A DNA stretch of 64,000 nucleotides, taken from contig NZ_JAAVUY010000018.1 in assembly GCF_018449695.1 (NCBI RefSeq), forward strand, positions 62,001-126,000, read 5' to 3'. Positions 8,817 through 17,838 of this stretch are shown here, piece by piece; within the stretch, counting starts at the first letter, position 1; each line of letters starts with the position of its first letter. Below the pieces are notes generated by a model that was given only the letters and a program-made list of their open reading frames with translations, was not told the DNA's origin and ran no database searches. A program made the translations under genes and the position numbers. The DNA comes from Bradyrhizobium sp. dw_411. GTDB taxonomy: Bacteria; Pseudomonadota; Alphaproteobacteria; Rhizobiales; Xanthobacteraceae.

Positions 8817-9192
8817 GATGGTTACTCCCCCTGCACAATAGAACGGGCGCCCGCCTGGGCAGCCGGGCGCCCCGTTTCCACCGCAATACAACGTAAATCC
8901 ATGACGGGCTGATGAAACGGCGGGCGCAATATGACAGGAGCGGCGGGCGTGGCGAGCGGCGTTCTGATCCGGGCCCGCATCGGCGAAAATATTCCGTAGC
9001 AGCGGTCATGTTGCGGAGCGATACGGACGGGTGCCCGGTGGGGCCGGGGCATCTTGCATCCCGGCCATCTGGCAGGGATAGTGGAGGAGATACCTGATTT
9101 TTGACCGTCGCGGGGGGCGTCAACCGTGAAATGCTACTTAGTGCCGGGGCCGGTTTATCGCGCCCGGTTCGTGTGAAGAAAACGCCATAAAA
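8817..9192. other. Divergent intergenic region, export operon / sensor kinase
   Basis: About 375 bases separate the DUF3467 start from the kinase start. It must hold the promoters of both transcription units. No open frame with recognisable family content, repeat or convincing operator was found by eye. Confidence 0.4.
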
Positions 9193-10590
9193 ATGCGTCA
9201 AGCACAATTCCTGCGCTCCAACACCTTCTATTGGGCCCTGGTGGTGGCCGCGGTATTTGCGGTGTTCGTCACCGGACTTTTCGGAATCATCTACTGGCGG
9301 ATTGGCGACTATCTGATCACACGAGGTAACCGGGTGGTCGCCGCGCAGCTTGAGGGCATTGCCTCGCTTCCACCCGAACGGCGGCGCGATGCCGTCGACG
9401 AGCGGCTTAAACAGGACCTTCGGGGGGTGCAACTCGCGGCGATATTTAGCGCCGACGGCCGCCTGATCACCGGTAATCTTGAAAGCCTGCCGTCACATTT
9501 GCAAATCGACGCTCAAGCGCAAGGCGCCGACATCATCAGGACAGATCGGGGTTTTCGGGAACCCCAGACGGTCCGGGCGATCGCCTGGCGCATGGAAAAC
9601 GGCGACGTGCTGGTGCTCGGGCGAAATATCGACGAGGCCACCGAGATGGCCCATGTTGTCGGACAGGCGCTGGCGTGGGGGCTGATCCCGGCCTTTTTCC
9701 TTTGCTTGCTGGCCGGGGCCTGGCTGAGCCTTGGCGCACAGAGGCGGGTGGCAGAGATCAATCAGCGGGTTCAGCGCATCATCGCCGGCGACCTGCATGA
9801 GCGATTCCCGCATCGTGACGTCGGCGATCCCTTCTCGAAACTCGTCGTGATCGTCAACGGCATGCTGGATGAAATGGAGAAGATGATTCACGCGCTCGCC
9901 GGCGTCGGCAATGACATTGCCCACGATTTGCGAACCCCGCTGACGCGCGTGCGGCTGACGCTGGAGCGGGGGCGCGCCAACGCCAGCACGCTGGAGCAGT
10001 TCCATGCGGTTTCAGACAAGGCTATCGCGGGTATCGACAAGTCGTTGACGATCATAACCGCGCTGCTGCGGCTTGCGGAAATCGAAAACAACGAGCGGTC
10101 CGCGCGCTTCGGCACCGTCGTGCTGAACGATATGCTGCGTGCGGTATCGGATATTTACGAGCCGATCGCCGAAAGCAAGAACATCACGCTGCGCATCGAG
10201 CCGTCGCAGAATCTGACGGTGCGTGGCGACCGCGATCTGTTGATCGAAGCCGTCGCCAATCTGGTCGACAACGCCATCAAGTTCACGCCCGAAGGCGGAA
10301 TGGTGAATATCGCGTTGTTGCGCGGTAACGGCGAAACCATCATGCGGGTGGCCGATACCGGCTGCGGGATCGACGAAAATGAGCGCGTCGCCGTGCAGCG
10401 GCGTTTCTATCGCTCCGACAAGGTGAGAAATACGCCGGGACTGGGCCTCGGACTCAATCTCGTGACCGCGATCGTCAAGTTGCACGGTTTCAGATTGTCG
10501 ATCCTCTCCGGACCCGGCTGCCGGGTGGAGATCATTTGTCCTGATAGAGGTGAGCTGGACGTCACGCCGCAATTGGCCGGTGTCAGCTAG
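9193..10590 (+). CDS. Orphan HAMP-domain sensor histidine kinase
   Basis: The 465-residue inner-membrane kinase has membrane segments at ~15-37 and ~158-182 that enclose a ~120-residue periplasmic sensor domain. A HAMP linker spans ~185-235. The HisKA phospho-acceptor motif is DIAHDLRTPLTR with His244, followed by an ATPase domain with N-box NLVDNAIKFT (356-365), G1 DTGCGID (388-394) and a GLGLGL lid. It autophosphorylates and should pass the phosphate to an OmpR-type regulator, but no response-regulator gene lies next to it, so it is an orphan within this window. It diverges from the export operon, making that a possible but unproven target. Confidence 0.88.
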   Translation: MRQAQFLRSNTFYWALVVAAVFAVFVTGLFGIIYWRIGDYLITRGNRVVAAQLEGIASLPPERRRDAVDERLKQDLRGVQLAAIFSADGRLITGNLESLPSHLQIDAQAQGADIIRTDRGFREPQTVRAIAWRMENGDVLVLGRNIDEATEMAHVVGQALAWGLIPAFFLCLLAGAWLSLGAQRRVAEINQRVQRIIAGDLHERFPHRDVGDPFSKLVVIVNGMLDEMEKMIHALAGVGNDIAHDLRTPLTRVRLTLERGRANASTLEQFHAVSDKAIAGIDKSLTIITALLRLAEIENNERSARFGTVVLNDMLRAVSDIYEPIAESKNITLRIEPSQNLTVRGDRDLLIEAVANLVDNAIKFTPEGGMVNIALLRGNGETIMRVADTGCGIDENERVAVQRRFYRSDKVRNTPGLGLGLNLVTAIVKLHGFRLSILSGPGCRVEIICPDRGELDVTPQLAGVS

Positions 10591-10687
10591 CCGGAGCGCT
10601 CATTGGCTGGGCAGCGTTCTACGCCTGAGATAGCATTCACATCTGACCGGACCTGGAAGCCGGGTGGGGTGGTGGGGAGCCTGACAG

Positions 10688-11866
10688 GTGACGCAGCGCT
10701 GGAATGTTTTGATTCTGCTGTTCGTCGTGCGCCTGAGCATGGCGTTCCAGTTTCAGTCGGTGGCGTCGATGTCACCGGCCCTGATGAAGCAATATGGCGT
10801 CGGCCTTGGCGACATCGGATTCCTGATCAGTCTTTATCTCGCGCCGGGCCTCGCCTTTGCGTTGCCGGGTGGCGAGATCGGACGCCGCTTCGGCGACAAG
10901 CGCGTGGTGCTGTTCGGTCTCGTGCTGATGATCGCGGGCGGTCTTGCGATGGCGTTCGCGCCGACCTGGGGATGGCAGATCGCTGGCCGCATCGTCGCGG
11001 GCATTGGCGGTGTGCTGCTCAACGTGCTGATGTCGAAAATGGTGACGGACTGGTTCGCCGGCAAGGAAATCGCCACCGCGATGGCGATCTTTGTCAATTC
11101 CTGGCCCGCGGGGATCGCGTTGTGCCTGTTTGTGCTGCCGGCGCTTGCCGCCGCACAGGGCATCACCAGCGCCTTGTTGCTGACAGCCACATTCTGCGCG
11201 CTCGGATTGGTCCTGCTTGCAACATTGTATCGGCCGCCTGCCCAGATGGCGCCAGCCACTCAATCCGCTCCGGCAGCTCCAGCTTCCTGGCCGCATCCGT
11301 CCGTGATCCGGCCGGTGGTTGCGGCGGGGATCATGTGGGGCCTTTTCAATGCCGCCATCGGCATGGTGTTCGGCTTCGGAATCACCATGCTGGTCGAGCG
11401 CGGCTGGACGCTCGCCGCGGCGGGTTCGGCGACGAGTCTGGTGCTGTGGCTTGTCAGCGCATCGGTTCCCTTGGGCGGCTTTCTAGCCGACAGAACCGGC
11501 AAGCCCATCGCGATCATGCTGGCGGGCTTTGCACTGTTTGCGATCGCGCTTTTAGCGGCGAACCGCACCGATGCGGTGATCCCGGCCTTTGTCGCGCTGG
11601 GCCTTGTCGGCGGTCTGTCGGCCGGTCCGATCATGAGCCTGCCCGCGCGCATCCTCACCCCGCCATTGCGGGCGGTTGGAATGGGAATCTACTTCACGCT
11701 GTTTTATTTATTCGTCGTTTCCGCGCCCATTGTCGCGGGCATCCTCTCGAGCCGGGCCGGGACGGCCGCGGTGGCCTTCGACTTCGGGGCCCTCATGCTG
11801 GTGCTGTGTTTTCCGGCGTATTGGGCTTTCAAGCGGTTCGCCGCGCGCGTGACGCCTGCGGTTTGA
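10688..11866 (+). CDS. MFS transporter (CynX/NimT-like)
   Basis: A GTG start with GGGGAG about 9 bases upstream gives a 392-residue protein with twelve predicted membrane segments. The MFS inter-helix-2/3 motif appears as GGEIGRRFGDKRV, and its pseudo-repeat in the second half as GGFLADRTGKP. The central loop is short and Pro/Ala-rich. It would move a small organic solute by secondary transport. The substrate is unknown. It converges on the GntR gene with only 12 bases between stops, so it is probably not co-transcribed with the ABC operon. Confidence 0.8.
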   Translation: MTQRWNVLILLFVVRLSMAFQFQSVASMSPALMKQYGVGLGDIGFLISLYLAPGLAFALPGGEIGRRFGDKRVVLFGLVLMIAGGLAMAFAPTWGWQIAGRIVAGIGGVLLNVLMSKMVTDWFAGKEIATAMAIFVNSWPAGIALCLFVLPALAAAQGITSALLLTATFCALGLVLLATLYRPPAQMAPATQSAPAAPASWPHPSVIRPVVAAGIMWGLFNAAIGMVFGFGITMLVERGWTLAAAGSATSLVLWLVSASVPLGGFLADRTGKPIAIMLAGFALFAIALLAANRTDAVIPAFVALGLVGGLSAGPIMSLPARILTPPLRAVGMGIYFTLFYLFVVSAPIVAGILSSRAGTAAVAFDFGALMLVLCFPAYWAFKRFAARVTPAV

Positions 11867-11878
11867 TGCTCGGCCCGT

Positions 11879-12613
11879 TCAGGCCAACTCGGCCAGCAGG
11901 TTTTGATCGCCGGATACCCGCAGGAAATGCAGCAGGTCTGAGAGGCCTTCACCCAATAGCGTGACATGCGAACGCATCACGAGGCTCGCCTGCATCGGCT
12001 CGCCGCGGAAGATCGCGATCATGATCTGCTCATGTTCGGGGATCGAGGATTCCATCCGGCCGGGCTGATAGGTGATGGTGCGGCGATAGGGCGAGATCTT
12101 CACGGTCAGCCGCCGCAATTCGTCCTGCAGAATCCGGTTGTGGCTGGCCGTCGAGATCGTTTCGTGAAATTCGAGATTGGCTTCGTAGAACCCATCGACA
12201 TCGCCGGCTTGCGCGGCGGCGGCGCAGGCGTGATGCGCGGCTTCAAGGCGGGTTCGCTGCTCGGGCCGGATGCGGCGGGCGGCCTGAGCCGAAGCCAGCG
12301 CCTCCATCTCGGCCGCGACGCTGAAGGCATCAAGCAGATCGGCGATCGATAGCTGCGCCACCTGCAGTCCCTGCCGCCCGCGCGACACCACGAGGCCGCT
12401 GGCGGCCAGCCGTTGCAGCGCCTCGCGCACCGGGGTGCGCGACACGCCATATTGTTCGGCCAGTTGACGCTCGTCGAGACGGTCGCCGGGCTTGCGCTGG
12501 CCTTTGAGGATTTCAACTTCCAGACGGTGAACCACGCCGGCCGAAAGCGATTCAGGCTCTTCGGTTGAATTCGTTGCCCGCGCGACGGCGGGGGCGCCTG
12601 CGATGGTCTTCAT
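11879..12613 (-). CDS. GntR-family regulator, FCD (FadR) subfamily
   Basis: The 244-residue repressor-type protein has an N-terminal winged helix (LDERQLAEQYGVSRTPVREALQRLAASGLV, roughly residues 45-75) typical of GntR, then an all-helical FCD effector domain. Candidate metal/ligand residues in that domain are in NLEFHETI, PEHEQIM and RSHVTLL. It is the last gene of the minus-strand ABC operon and overlaps the permease stop (ATGA). It therefore probably regulates that operon and the divergent SDR-hydrolase unit in response to the transported compound or a product. Confidence 0.85.
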   Translation of the reverse strand: MKTIAGAPAVARATNSTEEPESLSAGVVHRLEVEILKGQRKPGDRLDERQLAEQYGVSRTPVREALQRLAASGLVVSRGRQGLQVAQLSIADLLDAFSVAAEMEALASAQAARRIRPEQRTRLEAAHHACAAAAQAGDVDGFYEANLEFHETISTASHNRILQDELRRLTVKISPYRRTITYQPGRMESSIPEHEQIMIAIFRGEPMQASLVMRSHVTLLGEGLSDLLHFLRVSGDQNLLAELA

Positions 12614-13443
12614 GAATTGTCCGCCGAGTAAAACCGGTTCGCTATGGATTCACCGAGTGCGACGAGTCCGTAAAGCAACAGGCCGCAGATACAAAGCACC
12701 ACGATCGCCGCCATCGATATCTCGGTGTCGGCGCGTGCAGTGGCAAAGATGATGAGATAGCCGAGTCCCGCCTGTGCGGTGATGAACTCGCCGATGATGA
12801 CGCCGATAATGGCCAGCGTAATCGCGATCTTCATGCCGCTGAAAATATGCGGCAGCGCCGCCGGAAAGCGCACACTGGTGAAGATCTGCCACTCGCTTGC
12901 GGTCAGCGCCCGGCACAGCCGCAGCATGCCCTTGTCGACATTGGCAAAGCCCGCCGTGGTCGCGATCACGACTGGAAAGAACGCGATGAAGACCGAGAAC
13001 GCGATCCGCGATTGCGAGCCGATCCCGAGCCAGATGATGAACAAGGGCGCCAGCGCGATCTTCGGGATCAACTGAAAGAACACCAGATTGGGATAGAGCG
13101 CTTCGCGCGCGATCTGCGAATAGGTGATGATGATCGCCAGCGCGATCCCAAGCAATGTCGCCAGCACAAAGGAGGCTGCGGATTCCAGCGTCGTCGGCAC
13201 CGCATGCATCAGCAGGATGTCATAACGCTCGATGATGTATCTGGTGATCGAGACCGGCGAGGGCAGGATCACCGGCGGGATGTGGCCGAGCGTGACTGCG
13301 AGCTGCCAGCCCACGAGCACGATGGCGGCCAATCCCAGCGGCAACACGATGCCGCGCACATTGGCACCGCCGCTTTCTTTTGGTGGCGTGGGTGTGGCGA
13401 TGATCGCGCCGGTTTCGGTGCCGATGCCTGTCGTTGCCATCAC
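12610..13443 (-). CDS. ABC transporter permease, NitT/TauT type
   Basis: This 277-residue BPD-type inner-membrane permease has about six membrane segments. The cytoplasmic coupling (EAA-like) region lies around LCRALTASEWQIFTSVRFPAALPHIFSGMKIA. It resembles SsuC/TauC/ThiX permeases of organosulfonate, nitrate or pyrimidine uptake systems. It overlaps the ATP-binding gene upstream by 4 bases and the regulator gene downstream by 4 bases, indicating translational coupling. The substrate cannot be assigned from sequence. Confidence 0.87.
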   Translation of the reverse strand: MMATTGIGTETGAIIATPTPPKESGGANVRGIVLPLGLAAIVLVGWQLAVTLGHIPPVILPSPVSITRYIIERYDILLMHAVPTTLESAASFVLATLLGIALAIIITYSQIAREALYPNLVFFQLIPKIALAPLFIIWLGIGSQSRIAFSVFIAFFPVVIATTAGFANVDKGMLRLCRALTASEWQIFTSVRFPAALPHIFSGMKIAITLAIIGVIIGEFITAQAGLGYLIIFATARADTEISMAAIVVLCICGLLLYGLVALGESIANRFYSADNS

Positions 13444-14330
13444 TCAATCTTTCCAGCGAAAGTTCCAGATGCCGCGCTTCGAACGGCAAGCGGGTTTTGA
13501 TGGGCTTCCTCGATGGTGAGACGCAGTTTGCGGCAGACCAGCGCGAATTCGGGCGTCTCCTCAATTTCAAAGCGCCGCGGCCGTGGAAACGGCATGGTCA
13601 TGTCGAGCGCGATGGTGGAGGGGCGGCCGCCCATCACGACCACACGGTCGGACAGGAACGCGGCTTCACGGATCGAGTGGGTCACGAAGATCACGGTCTT
13701 CTTGTAGGTTTCCAGAATTTCCGACAGCGCGACGTTCATCTGGTCGCGCGTGATGGCGTCGAGCGCGCTGAACGGCTCGTCCATCAGCAGAATATCCGGA
13801 TCATGGATCAGCGACCGGCAGATCGCGACGCGCTGGCGCATGCCGCCCGACAGCTCCGACGGCTTCTTGTGCTCGAAGCCTGAGAGCCCGACCATGTTCA
13901 GAAGCTCAAGCGCACGCGGGCGATAGGCTTCGACCGGCAATTTGAGAATGCGGATCGGAAACAGTACGTTGTCGAGCGCGCTCTTCCATGGCAGCAATGT
14001 TGCATCCTGGAAGATGACGCCGATATCGCGGCGCGGCTTTTTGACTTCAGCGCCGCCTAACAATATCGATCCGCCGGTCGGCTGTTCGAGCCCGGCGATC
14101 ATCATCAACAGTGTACTCTTGCCGCAGCCGCTTGGACCGAGCAGCGAGACGAATTCGCCGCGCGCGACGTCGAGCGACGCCGACGCCACCGCCTGCACCG
14201 GCGCCTGCCGCGTGAAATAGGTCTTCTCGACGGCGCGCACGGACACCAGCGGCGCTGATGGCGCCGCGCCGGCGTTGATGGCGGGTATCGAATTGGTCAA
14301 TGGTAGCGGCAGGGTCAAATCAACTGACAT
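13440..14330 (-). CDS. ABC transporter ATP-binding protein, NitT/TauT type
   Basis: The 296-residue ATPase starts at the ATG that overlaps the stop of the binding-protein gene by 11 bases. An ATG 45 bases earlier is also in frame but would overlap that gene further. It has Walker A GPSGCGKSTLL, signature LSGGMRQRVAI, Walker B ILLMDEPFSALD and the switch His in VIFVTHSIREA. It energises the adjacent permease, probably as a homodimer. The binding protein, ATPase and permease genes are in order and overlap. Confidence 0.88.
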   Translation of the reverse strand: MSVDLTLPLPLTNSIPAINAGAAPSAPLVSVRAVEKTYFTRQAPVQAVASASLDVARGEFVSLLGPSGCGKSTLLMMIAGLEQPTGGSILLGGAEVKKPRRDIGVIFQDATLLPWKSALDNVLFPIRILKLPVEAYRPRALELLNMVGLSGFEHKKPSELSGGMRQRVAICRSLIHDPDILLMDEPFSALDAITRDQMNVALSEILETYKKTVIFVTHSIREAAFLSDRVVVMGGRPSTIALDMTMPFPRPRRFEIEETPEFALVCRKLRLTIEEAHQNPLAVRSAASGTFAGKIE

Positions 14331-15411
14331 ATTTGCGGAAGACGGCGGCGCCCTTTTCGGCGGCGGCCAGCTCATCGGCGCTCAGCGTGACATTACCGAC
14401 GAAGCGGTTGGTGAACAGCGCGCCGACATCGGGTTTGGTCGCGCCGTCGCCCGCCGCATATTTCACCACCAGGTCGGCCATGGTCGCGACCTTGGCGGGA
14501 TCGGCGTAACCGAAGCCATGTTCCTTCACTTCGGGCACGAGGTTGGTGAGGTTGGTCAGTCCGAGGCCGATGCGGGCGTATTCCTTGCCGGTCGAAGAGA
14601 TCGCGACTTCGCTGTTGGCTTTCAGGAAAATATCGAGCGCTTCGTCGAAGTTCGTCATGGTGAAGCGGATGGCTTCCAGCGCGCCGGCGACAAAGGCGCC
14701 GCACAGCGCGGGATCCTTTTCCAGCCGCTGCGGCTGGGTGGTCAGCGACTGGCCGTAGAATTCGATCCCGGCATCACGGAACAGCATGAAGCGAACATCC
14801 GTGCCGAGCGGCGACAGCGAGGGGATCGTGCTGGTGGCAAAGGCGGAGACAGCATCGACCTGCTTTTCCATCAGCGAGCGCTCGCGCACCTTGCCGTCGA
14901 TCTGCACGACCTGCACTTTGCTGAGATCGAAGCCGGCCTTCTCCGCATAGAGCGGCAGGAACGGATATTCGCCCGAACTGACGCTGGCGCCGAGCTTCTT
15001 GCCTTCAAGGTCCTTCGGCGTCTTGATCGGGGAGGCCGCGAGCAGGCCGATGCCCATCAGCGCGTCGTAATTGATCTGGCCGATGCAGGTGATCGGCAGT
15101 TTCTTGGCGGCCTGCACGATGACAGTCGGTGTCGCGGCCATGCCGAAATCGAAGGTACCGGCGCTGACCGCCTGTGCCGCCGCGCCTGACCCCGAGCCGC
15201 GCGCGACGCTGACGTCGAGACCGGCCTTCTTCCAGAAACCCTTGTCGCGCGCGACATAGGCGAACAGATTGGGGCCTTCGGGAATCCAGGAGGTCGTGAA
15301 GCTGACTTTTGCCGCGCCTTGCGAGATGGCGGGGGTGGCGAGTGGCAGGCCAGCGGCGCCCAAGCCGGCGATGCCCATGCCCTTCAACACGCCACGACGT
15401 GAAACGCGCAT
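14320..15411 (-). CDS. ABC transporter substrate-binding protein, SsuA/THI5-like, Tat signal
   Basis: The 363-residue periplasmic protein starts at MRVSRRGVLKGMG, just after an AGGGAGAA ribosome-binding site. A longer in-frame start 28 codons upstream is less likely. The N terminus is a twin-arginine signal (SRRGVLKG, a hydrophobic stretch, cleavage near AISQG). The mature part has SsuA/NMT1 features (TTSWIPEGPNLFAYVARDKGFWKKAGLDV). It should capture the ligand and deliver it to the adjacent permease. The ligand is unknown. SsuA-like proteins bind sulfonates, pyrimidine precursors or aromatic acids. Confidence 0.85.
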   Translation of the reverse strand: MRVSRRGVLKGMGIAGLGAAGLPLATPAISQGAAKVSFTTSWIPEGPNLFAYVARDKGFWKKAGLDVSVARGSGSGAAAQAVSAGTFDFGMAATPTVIVQAAKKLPITCIGQINYDALMGIGLLAASPIKTPKDLEGKKLGASVSSGEYPFLPLYAEKAGFDLSKVQVVQIDGKVRERSLMEKQVDAVSAFATSTIPSLSPLGTDVRFMLFRDAGIEFYGQSLTTQPQRLEKDPALCGAFVAGALEAIRFTMTNFDEALDIFLKANSEVAISSTGKEYARIGLGLTNLTNLVPEVKEHGFGYADPAKVATMADLVVKYAAGDGATKPDVGALFTNRFVGNVTLSADELAAAEKGAAVFRKYVS

Positions 15412-15635
15412 CGATCTTCTCCCTCTTTTCCCCCGCAGCGACGGCGGACCGGACTGCATGACCGCCAGCATCATATCGATCGCCTCCCGGCGCAAGCGCC
15501 ATTATGCCAGAATACCATTTCTGCATAGAATATCGGCCAACGGCCTATTGAATTGGCGATTGGAGCCGAAGTTTTTAGCTATCGTGCATACCGAAATCAT
15601 GCTTGTTTCCGACTTAGATACAAAAGACACTTATC

Positions 15636-15645
15636 TTGCATGCAA
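15636..15645. promoter_or_regulatory. Candidate GntR/FCD operator TTGCATGCAA
   Basis: A perfect 10-bp palindrome lies 16 bases before the SDR start codon, in the ~250-bp divergent region between the binding-protein gene and the SDR gene. FCD-type GntR proteins commonly bind short TTG-N4-CAA-like palindromes, and the operon encodes such a regulator. A single short site could arise by chance, so this is only a candidate. Confidence 0.35.
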
Positions 15646-15661
15646 AGCGGAGACGATTGAC

Positions 15662-16453
15662 ATGGATCTGAGGCTCAAGGGCAAGTCGGTGCTGGTTACC
15701 GGCGCGTCGCAGGGGATCGGCGAAGGCGTGGCGCGCTCCTTTGCCGAGGAGGGCTGTCATCTTCACCTGGTCGCGCGTTCCGGCGATCGGCTTGCGGCCA
15801 TCAAGTCCGAGATCGAGGCGGCGCACGGGGGGCAAGGGGTAAAAGTCACGATCCATCCGCTGGATCTGACGTCATCGGATGTGATCAATCCGCTGGTCGA
15901 GTCCATCGGCGATATCGACATTCTCGTCAACAATGCCGGCGTCATTCCCAGCGGCAATCTCTGGGATGTCGATGAATCCAAATGGCGTGCCGGCTGGGAG
16001 CTGAAAGTGTTCGGCTACATCAACCTGACGCGCGCGATCTATCCGCGGATGAAAGCGCGTGGCGGTGGGGTGATCATCAACAATATTGGCAATGGCGGTG
16101 AAGTGTTCGATCCGAACTACGTCGCCGGGACCACGGGCAATGCCAGCCTGATGGCGTTCACGCGCGCGATGGGCGGGCATTCGCTCGACGACAATATTCG
16201 TGTGGTCGGGGTCAATCCGGGTCCTGTAAATACGGATCGCATCTATAGCATGCTGAAAAAGCGCGCCAAGCAATGGCTGGGTGACGAGGATCGTTACAAG
16301 GAACTGGAGGAGCGCTATCCGCTCAAGCGGCCCGCACATCTGCATGAGATCACCGATCTCATTGTGTTTCTGGCGTCGTATCGTTCCGGATACACGTCGG
16401 GGACGATCTTTACGGTCGATGGCGGCATCGCGTCCCGCCGGTCAATAATTTGA
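15662..16453 (+). CDS. SDR-family oxidoreductase-like protein lacking the catalytic Ser/Lys
   Basis: The 263-residue protein has a Rossmann fold: the nucleotide-binding motif TGASQGIG at 13-20, NNAG at 90-93, and a PG motif (VNPGPVNTDR) after the active-site region. GGAG sits about 9 bases before the ATG, and a much longer upstream frame has no SDR character. The usual catalytic triad is altered. Tyr153 is present (PNYVAGT), but the position four residues later is Thr157 instead of Lys, and the usual Ser position reads Asn. It either uses different chemistry or acts as a non-catalytic binder. It is followed 10 bases later by a hydrolase gene, with which it probably forms a small catabolic operon. 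Confidence 0.8.
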   Translation: MDLRLKGKSVLVTGASQGIGEGVARSFAEEGCHLHLVARSGDRLAAIKSEIEAAHGGQGVKVTIHPLDLTSSDVINPLVESIGDIDILVNNAGVIPSGNLWDVDESKWRAGWELKVFGYINLTRAIYPRMKARGGGVIINNIGNGGEVFDPNYVAGTTGNASLMAFTRAMGGHSLDDNIRVVGVNPGPVNTDRIYSMLKKRAKQWLGDEDRYKELEERYPLKRPAHLHEITDLIVFLASYRSGYTSGTIFTVDGGIASRRSII

Positions 16454-16463
16454 GGATTTTGCG

Positions 16464-17345
16464 ATGAGCTTTGCGACCACGAGCGATGGCATCCGCCTGT
16501 TCTATGAGAGCGCCGGATCGGGCACGCCGATCATTTTCGTCCATGAATTCGGCGGCAATCACTGGAGCTGGGAGCCGCAGCTCAATTTCTTTCCGCGCCG
16601 CCACCGCTGCATCACCTTTGCGGCGCGCGGCTTTCCGCCCTCTGACATTCCGCAATCGGTCGATGCCTATTCACAGGCGCGCGCCGCCGATGACATCATC
16701 GATGTGCTGAATGCGGCCGGCATCGACAAGGCCCATGTCGTGGGATTGTCGATGGGCGGCTTTGCCAGTCTGCACTGTGCCTTGCGTCATCCCGAGCGCG
16801 TGCTGTCTGTTGTCGCCGCGGGCGCGGGATACGGCGCCGAAAAAATCCACGAAGACTATTTCAAGGGCGTTTCCGAACAGGTCGCCAGGAATTTCGAGGA
16901 ACGCGGCGCGAAGGATTTCGCTCCGACCTATGCGGAGGGCGCCTCGCGCGTGCAATTCCAGGAGAAAGATCCGCGCGGCTGGCAATTGTTCGCCGATCGG
17001 CTCGGTCATCACGATTCGAAAGGCGCGGCCAACACCATGCGCGGCGTGCAGATGCGACGGCCCTCGCTGTATGATCTTGAGACAGAGTTTCGCGCGCTGA
17101 AAGCGCCCGTGCTGGTGATGGTCGGCGACGAGGACGATCATTGCCTGCAACCGGGCCTGTTTCTCAAACGCACGATTCAACGCTCGGCGCTCGCGGTGTT
17201 TCCGAAGTCGGGCCACACGCTCAATCTGGAAGAGCCGGATCTGTTCAACCGGCTGGTGGCGGATTTCATCACGCAGGTCGAAGCCGGCCGATGGACCCCG
17301 CGCGATCCCCGCGCCAATCCCGCGCAGGTGATGCGGACGGATTGA
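16464..17345 (+). CDS. Alpha/beta hydrolase
   Basis: The 293-residue protein has an alpha/beta-hydrolase fold. The oxyanion region is in FVHEFGG, the nucleophile elbow is GLSMGG (Ser), the acid is in MVGDEDDH, and the catalytic His is in KSGHTLNLEEP. It probably hydrolyses an ester, lactone or C-C bond in the same pathway as the preceding SDR-like gene, which is 10 bases away. The nearby ABC transporter and GntR gene suggest uptake and breakdown of one organic compound that cannot be named from sequence. Confidence 0.85.
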   Translation: MSFATTSDGIRLFYESAGSGTPIIFVHEFGGNHWSWEPQLNFFPRRHRCITFAARGFPPSDIPQSVDAYSQARAADDIIDVLNAAGIDKAHVVGLSMGGFASLHCALRHPERVLSVVAAGAGYGAEKIHEDYFKGVSEQVARNFEERGAKDFAPTYAEGASRVQFQEKDPRGWQLFADRLGHHDSKGAANTMRGVQMRRPSLYDLETEFRALKAPVLVMVGDEDDHCLQPGLFLKRTIQRSALAVFPKSGHTLNLEEPDLFNRLVADFITQVEAGRWTPRDPRANPAQVMRTD

Positions 17346-17382
17346 GATGTTTACGAGCGAGGTGGGTCGGGTTTGCGGCTAA

Positions 17383-17500
17383 TGGGCTATAAATGGATCA
17401 TTTGGCGTTATATGGGTCATTAATAGATCGAAACTTGACGTCTAGATAAAACTGGTCTATAAATCGACCATTATCCGCCTAGTGGTCTATTAATGGATCA
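17383..17500. promoter_or_regulatory. Four near-palindromic operator-like sites upstream of hipB-like gene
   Basis: Four 18-bp sites share the pattern TGGTC-N8-GAYCA around an AT-rich centre. They are TGGGCTATAAATGGATCA (17383), TGGGTCATTAATAGATCG (17413), TGGTCTATAAATCGACCA (17453) and TGGTCTATTAATGGATCA (17483). Start-to-start spacings are 30, 40 and 30 bases, i.e. near-integral helical turns. The last site ends two bases before the antitoxin start codon. Arrays of operators with an 8-bp centre are the known way HipB autoregulates hipBA in E. coli. Here the half-site differs. Confidence 0.65.
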
Positions 17501-17502
17501 AA

Positions 17503-17838
17503 ATGCCAAAGATAGCGAGGCCTCGCTCTCCCTACGCTAAAGATGCTGCTGTCCTCTTAGGCCAGATCATCCGTAAGGCGCGTATCGACCATAAAATGAC
17601 AACGGAAGAACTCGCCGATCGGGCGGGCATGTCGCGCGGTCTACTGCGGCGTGTCGAGAACGGCGACCTTGGCTGTACGATTGGGGCCGTATTCGAAGCC
17701 GCCGCCATTGTCGGCGTACGCTTGTTCGATACCGATCAGGCGGCACTCTCCAGCGCCGTAGCGTCTAATAGTGCCGTGATGACGCTGTTGCCGAAAGCTG
17801 TCCGCACCTCACAGACCAATCTCGATGACGACTTCTGA
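17503..17838 (+). CDS. hipB: HipB-like XRE-family antitoxin/repressor
   Basis: The 111-residue protein has a helix-turn-helix at about residues 20-75 (LGQIIRKARIDHKMTTEELADRAGMSRGLLRRVENGD) and a C-terminal tail of ~35 residues. No Shine-Dalgarno is visible before the ATG because the last operator-like site occupies that position. Translation may be leaderless or may start at an internal Met. It overlaps the HipA-type kinase gene by 14 bases, the normal toxin-antitoxin layout. It should neutralise the kinase and repress its own operon through the four upstream sites. Confidence 0.78.
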   Translation: MPKIARPRSPYAKDAAVLLGQIIRKARIDHKMTTEELADRAGMSRGLLRRVENGDLGCTIGAVFEAAAIVGVRLFDTDQAALSSAVASNSAVMTLLPKAVRTSQTNLDDDF

